Positions 5,944-8,312 of a stretch of DNA of 8,312 nucleotides are shown here, in pieces; position 1 is the stretch's first letter, and every line of letters starts with the position of its first letter. Both the position numbers and the translations under genes were made by a program. The notes beneath the pieces were generated by a model, which was not told the origin of the DNA, searched no databases, and was given only the letters and a program-made list of their open reading frames with translations. The stretch lies in contig JANOPQ010000223.1 in NCBI GenBank assembly GCA_031421935.1, positions 1 to 8,312 on the forward strand, read 5' to 3'. Source of the stretch: JAJTFW01 sp031421935 (lineage in GTDB: Bacteria > Bacteroidota > Bacteroidia > AKYH767-A > OLB10).

Positions 5944-8022
5944 ATGTCAGAAAAGATAATCCCCGTAAATGGAAACGGAAATGGTCCCGACAAACACCAC
6001 GGTAAGGTGTCGACCATGTATGAGAGTTGGTTTTTAGAGTATGCGTCCTATGTAATTTTAGAACGCGCGGTGCCTTATTTGGACGATGGTTTAAAGCCCG
6101 TTCAACGACGTGTATTGCATTCGATGTGGGAGTTGGAAGATGGTCGCTACAATAAGGTAGCTAACGTCATCGGACATACGATGAAGTATCATCCGCATGG
6201 CGATGTGAGTATTGGTGATGCGATGGTGCAAATGGGTCAGAAAAATTTACTGATCGATACTCAAGGAAACTGGGGAAACATTCATACTGGTGATAGCGCA
6301 GCCGCTTTCCGTTATATTGAAGCGCGTTTAAGTAAGTTTGGATTGGAAGTAGTTTTTAATCCGAAAACAAGTATCTGGCAAAGCTCTTACGACGGAAGAA
6401 ATAAAGAGCCTATTACCTTGCCGGTGAAATTTCCATTGGTCTTGGCACATGGAGTAGAAGGTATTGCCGTTGGATTAGCTTGTAAAATATTACCTCATAA
6501 TTTTTGTGAGTTGATTGAAGCCTCTATTGATTCGATCAAAGGGAAAAAAGTAGATTTAGTTCCTGATTTTGCATCGGGCGGCGTCGCCGATTTTTCAAAA
6601 TACAACGAAGGATTACGAGGCGGAAGAATTCGAGTTCGTGCTGTCATTGAAAAGTCAAGTAAGAAGGCATTGGTGATTCGTGAAATTCCTTTTGGAACCA
6701 CTACGTCTTCAGTCATTGATTCGATTCTTGCAGCAAACGACAAAGGTAAAATCAAAGTAAAAAAGGTAGAAGATAATACCTCTTCCAGTGTAGAGATTGT
6801 GATTCATTTGCATCCCGACTCTTCAGAAGATATTGATAAAACGATTGAAGCACTGTATGCATTCACAGCTTGTGAAGTGAGTATTTCGCCGAATGCATGT
6901 GTAATTGTGGATGGAAAGCCGCTATTCCTTTCGGTGAATGAAATGTTACGATTGAGTGCTTTAAATACACAGGAACTGTTGCGTCGTGAATTACAAATTC
7001 GTCTCGCAGAATTAGAGGAGGATTGGCATTTTAGTTCTTTGGAAAAGATCTTCATTGAGAAAAGAATTTATCGTAACATTGAAGAATGTGAGACGTGGGA
7101 AGAAGTGATTGATTCGATTCACAAAGGGTTAAAACCATATAAGAAAAAATTCTTCCGTGAAATTACGGATGAAGATGTAGCCCGACTCACCGAAATTAAA
7201 ATCAAGAGAATTTCTAAGTTCGATTCGTTTAAAGCGGATGAGCATATCAAAGGTGTTGACGAAGAGATGTTATCCGTTCGTCACGATCTTGAAAATATTA
7301 AAACGTATGCCGTAAACTACTTCAGAAATTTATTGAAGAAATACGGCAAAGGAAGAGAAAGAAGAACGCAAATTGATGAGTTCGAAGCGATCGTTGCCTC
7401 TAAAGTGGTTATCAATAATGCGAAGCTGTATGTAAATAGAGCAGAAGGATTTATTGGAAAAGGATTGAAGAAAGACGACTTCGTTTGTGATTGCTCTGAT
7501 ATCGATGATATCATTACCATCACGGCTGACGGTAAATTGATGGTATCACGCATTTCAGAAAAGGCATTTGTTGGAAAAGATATTATTCAAGTAAATGTTT
7601 TCCGAAAGGATGAAGAGGAAAATATCGTTTACAATTTGGTTTACCTAGATGGACCGAAAGGAGCCGTGATGATGAAACGATTTAAAGTGGGTGGAATTAC
7701 GCGTGATAAAGCCTATGATTTAACGAAAGGCACTCCAGGAAGTAAAGTGTTGTTCCTCGAGTTGAGTGGATCAGATGATGGCCCAACGGTAATCGTGAAG
7801 TTAAAACCAAAGCCGAAGTTGAGAAATCTGGAGTCTGTGATTCATTTCGGAAGTCAGTTGATTAAAGCAAGAGGAGCGCAAGGAAATGTAATTACGAAAT
7901 TCCCTATTTTGAAAGTGTTGCCTGCAACGTTAGATCAAGAAAAGTTATTGAGAAAGAAGCAACCGGAATTGTTTGAGCCCGCTCCTAAACAGGATCGCTC
8001 ACAAACTTCGTTAGAATTATAA
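5944..8022 (+). CDS. parC: DNA topoisomerase IV subunit A, short C-terminal domain
   Basis: ParC cuts and rejoins DNA through a tyrosine and works with ParE. The 692-residue product has the winged-helix breakage-reunion domain first: K51-P-V-Q54-R-R56, then HPHGD (83-87), then the catalytic pair R123-Y124 in SAAAFRYIEARLSKFG. The wedge isoleucine I174 sits in VEGIAVG. The tower and coiled-coil region follows to about residue 490, with a KKYGKGRERRTQI segment near the end. The C-terminal domain (about 495-692) contains propeller-like strands (FVGKDIIQVNVF; GAVMMKRFKVGGITRDKAY; IKARGAQGNVITKFPILKVL) and a polar tail ending SLEL. No QRRGGKG GyrA box is seen, which argues for topoisomerase IV rather than gyrase. 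From memory, Bacteroidota ParC proteins are often about 850-900 residues, so this C-terminus looks short. The gap from parE is 42 bases without a terminator, so the two genes are very likely one operon. Confidence 0.94.
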   Translation: MSEKIIPVNGNGNGPDKHHGKVSTMYESWFLEYASYVILERAVPYLDDGLKPVQRRVLHSMWELEDGRYNKVANVIGHTMKYHPHGDVSIGDAMVQMGQKNLLIDTQGNWGNIHTGDSAAAFRYIEARLSKFGLEVVFNPKTSIWQSSYDGRNKEPITLPVKFPLVLAHGVEGIAVGLACKILPHNFCELIEASIDSIKGKKVDLVPDFASGGVADFSKYNEGLRGGRIRVRAVIEKSSKKALVIREIPFGTTTSSVIDSILAANDKGKIKVKKVEDNTSSSVEIVIHLHPDSSEDIDKTIEALYAFTACEVSISPNACVIVDGKPLFLSVNEMLRLSALNTQELLRRELQIRLAELEEDWHFSSLEKIFIEKRIYRNIEECETWEEVIDSIHKGLKPYKKKFFREITDEDVARLTEIKIKRISKFDSFKADEHIKGVDEEMLSVRHDLENIKTYAVNYFRNLLKKYGKGRERRTQIDEFEAIVASKVVINNAKLYVNRAEGFIGKGLKKDDFVCDCSDIDDIITITADGKLMVSRISEKAFVGKDIIQVNVFRKDEEENIVYNLVYLDGPKGAVMMKRFKVGGITRDKAYDLTKGTPGSKVLFLELSGSDDGPTVIVKLKPKPKLRNLESVIHFGSQLIKARGAQGNVITKFPILKVLPATLDQEKLLRKKQPELFEPAPKQDRSQTSLEL

Positions 8023-8027
8023 TTATA

Positions 8028-8071
8028 CCATTTATACATATTGTGTAATCCAATTATTTATATATAAATGG
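8028..8071 (+). terminator. AT-rich hairpin just after parC, possible 3' end of the parEC transcript
   Basis: CCATTTATA (8028-8036) and TATAAATGG (8063-8071) are perfect complements, and ATTG (8040-8043) pairs with CAAT (8051-8054) inside them around a 7-base loop. The hairpin begins 5 bases after the parC stop. It is AT-rich and no run of T follows, so it is not a classic intrinsic terminator. A role in ending or protecting the transcript is inference. Confidence 0.35.
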
Positions 8072-8106
8072 AGGCATTCTTCGAGCAATAAATTTTAATA
8101 AAAAGG

Positions 8107-8312
8107 AATTTCGTTCGGTACGGAGCGGAGGTCGTCCAGGCAACAGCGCGAACCGATTTTTGCTAAACCGATGAAGTAAAGAGATAGCACAATAGATTGT
8201 TCAGTGGTTGCGAAAGAAAATAGAAAGCAGAAACCGCAAAAATTGGTTGGTGTTGGGTGGCGTGCTTTCTTTGGTTACTTTCTTTTCACGTAAAAGAAAG
8301 TAACAAGTAAAA
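8107..8312. repeat. Probable dispersed intergenic repeat block, cut by the right edge
   Basis: After AT-rich DNA the base composition changes abruptly: about 8113-8157 is much richer in G+C. The block continues to the right edge and ends in the inverted repeat at 8274-8304. It has stops in all frames and no credible gene. Its frames read as fragments such as FGTERRSSRQQREPIFAKPMK and WLLSFHVKESNK, a style of peptide I associate with repeated intergenic elements in Bacteroidota genomes; this is recall, not a search. Within it, AGAAAGCA (8222-8229) and TGCTTTCT (8263-8270) are also complementary, as are ACAAT and ATTGT at 8190-8201. The left boundary is an estimate. Confidence 0.45.
8274..8304. 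repeat. Perfect 13-bp inverted repeat (hairpin) at the right edge
   Basis: GTTACTTTCTTTT (8274-8286) is the exact reverse complement of AAAAGAAAGTAAC (8292-8304), separated by CACGT. This is the longest perfect inverted repeat I found in the window. As RNA it would form a stable stem with a short loop. It could be the end of a repeat element or a bidirectional terminator for parEC and a gene beyond the edge. Confidence 0.7.

Noticed and set aside
4012..7553. Several minus-strand open frames of 67-106 codons opposite parE and parC
   Set aside because: They are antisense shadows of two strongly conserved genes, without signal peptides, promoters or recognisable motifs.
8201..8311. Minus-strand open frame entering from the right edge, about 36 codons (reads ..REKKVTKESTPP..)
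   Set aside because: It lies within the repeat-like block, overlaps the 13-bp inverted repeat, and has low-complexity character. More likely a repeat read in frame than the end of a gene.

Overview
The window looks like chromosomal DNA from a member of the Bacteroidota, low to moderate in G+C. The signs are a secreted modular protein ending in a type IX secretion (T9SS) type A sorting domain, a ParE/ParC pair with the sequence character typical of this phylum, A-rich leaders instead of Shine-Dalgarno sites, and promoter-like elements of the TTTG / TAnnTTTG kind.

Layout. Positions 1-441 (minus strand) hold the N-terminal part of a secreted protein that runs off the left edge. Positions 492-3467 (minus) hold a 991-residue secreted or cell-surface protein: signal peptide, an N-terminal FIENKGQW domain, seven tandem SBBP-type beta-propeller repeats, two Ig-like modules and a T9SS C-terminal domain. 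The two minus-strand genes are 50 bases apart and may be co-transcribed. A 523-base divergent intergenic region (3468-3990) follows. It has three inverted repeats and a candidate promoter for each side. Then come parE (3991-5901) and parC (5944-8022) on the plus strand, 42 bases apart, encoding the two subunits of topoisomerase IV. The last 290 bases hold an AT-rich hairpin just after parC, then a G+C-richer block that looks like a dispersed intergenic repeat, with a perfect 13-bp inverted repeat near the right edge.

How the genes relate. ParE (ATPase/TOPRIM) and ParC (DNA cleavage and wrapping) assemble as a heterotetramer that decatenates daughter chromosomes, and they are almost certainly one operon. 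The left-hand genes belong to a separate function, export to the cell surface through the Sec and type IX systems. They are only divergent neighbours of parEC.

I found no sign of a new defence, mobile or biosynthetic system. The points most worth a second look are the short C-terminal domain of ParC, the inverted repeats packed into the divergent intergenic region, and the repeat block at the right edge.
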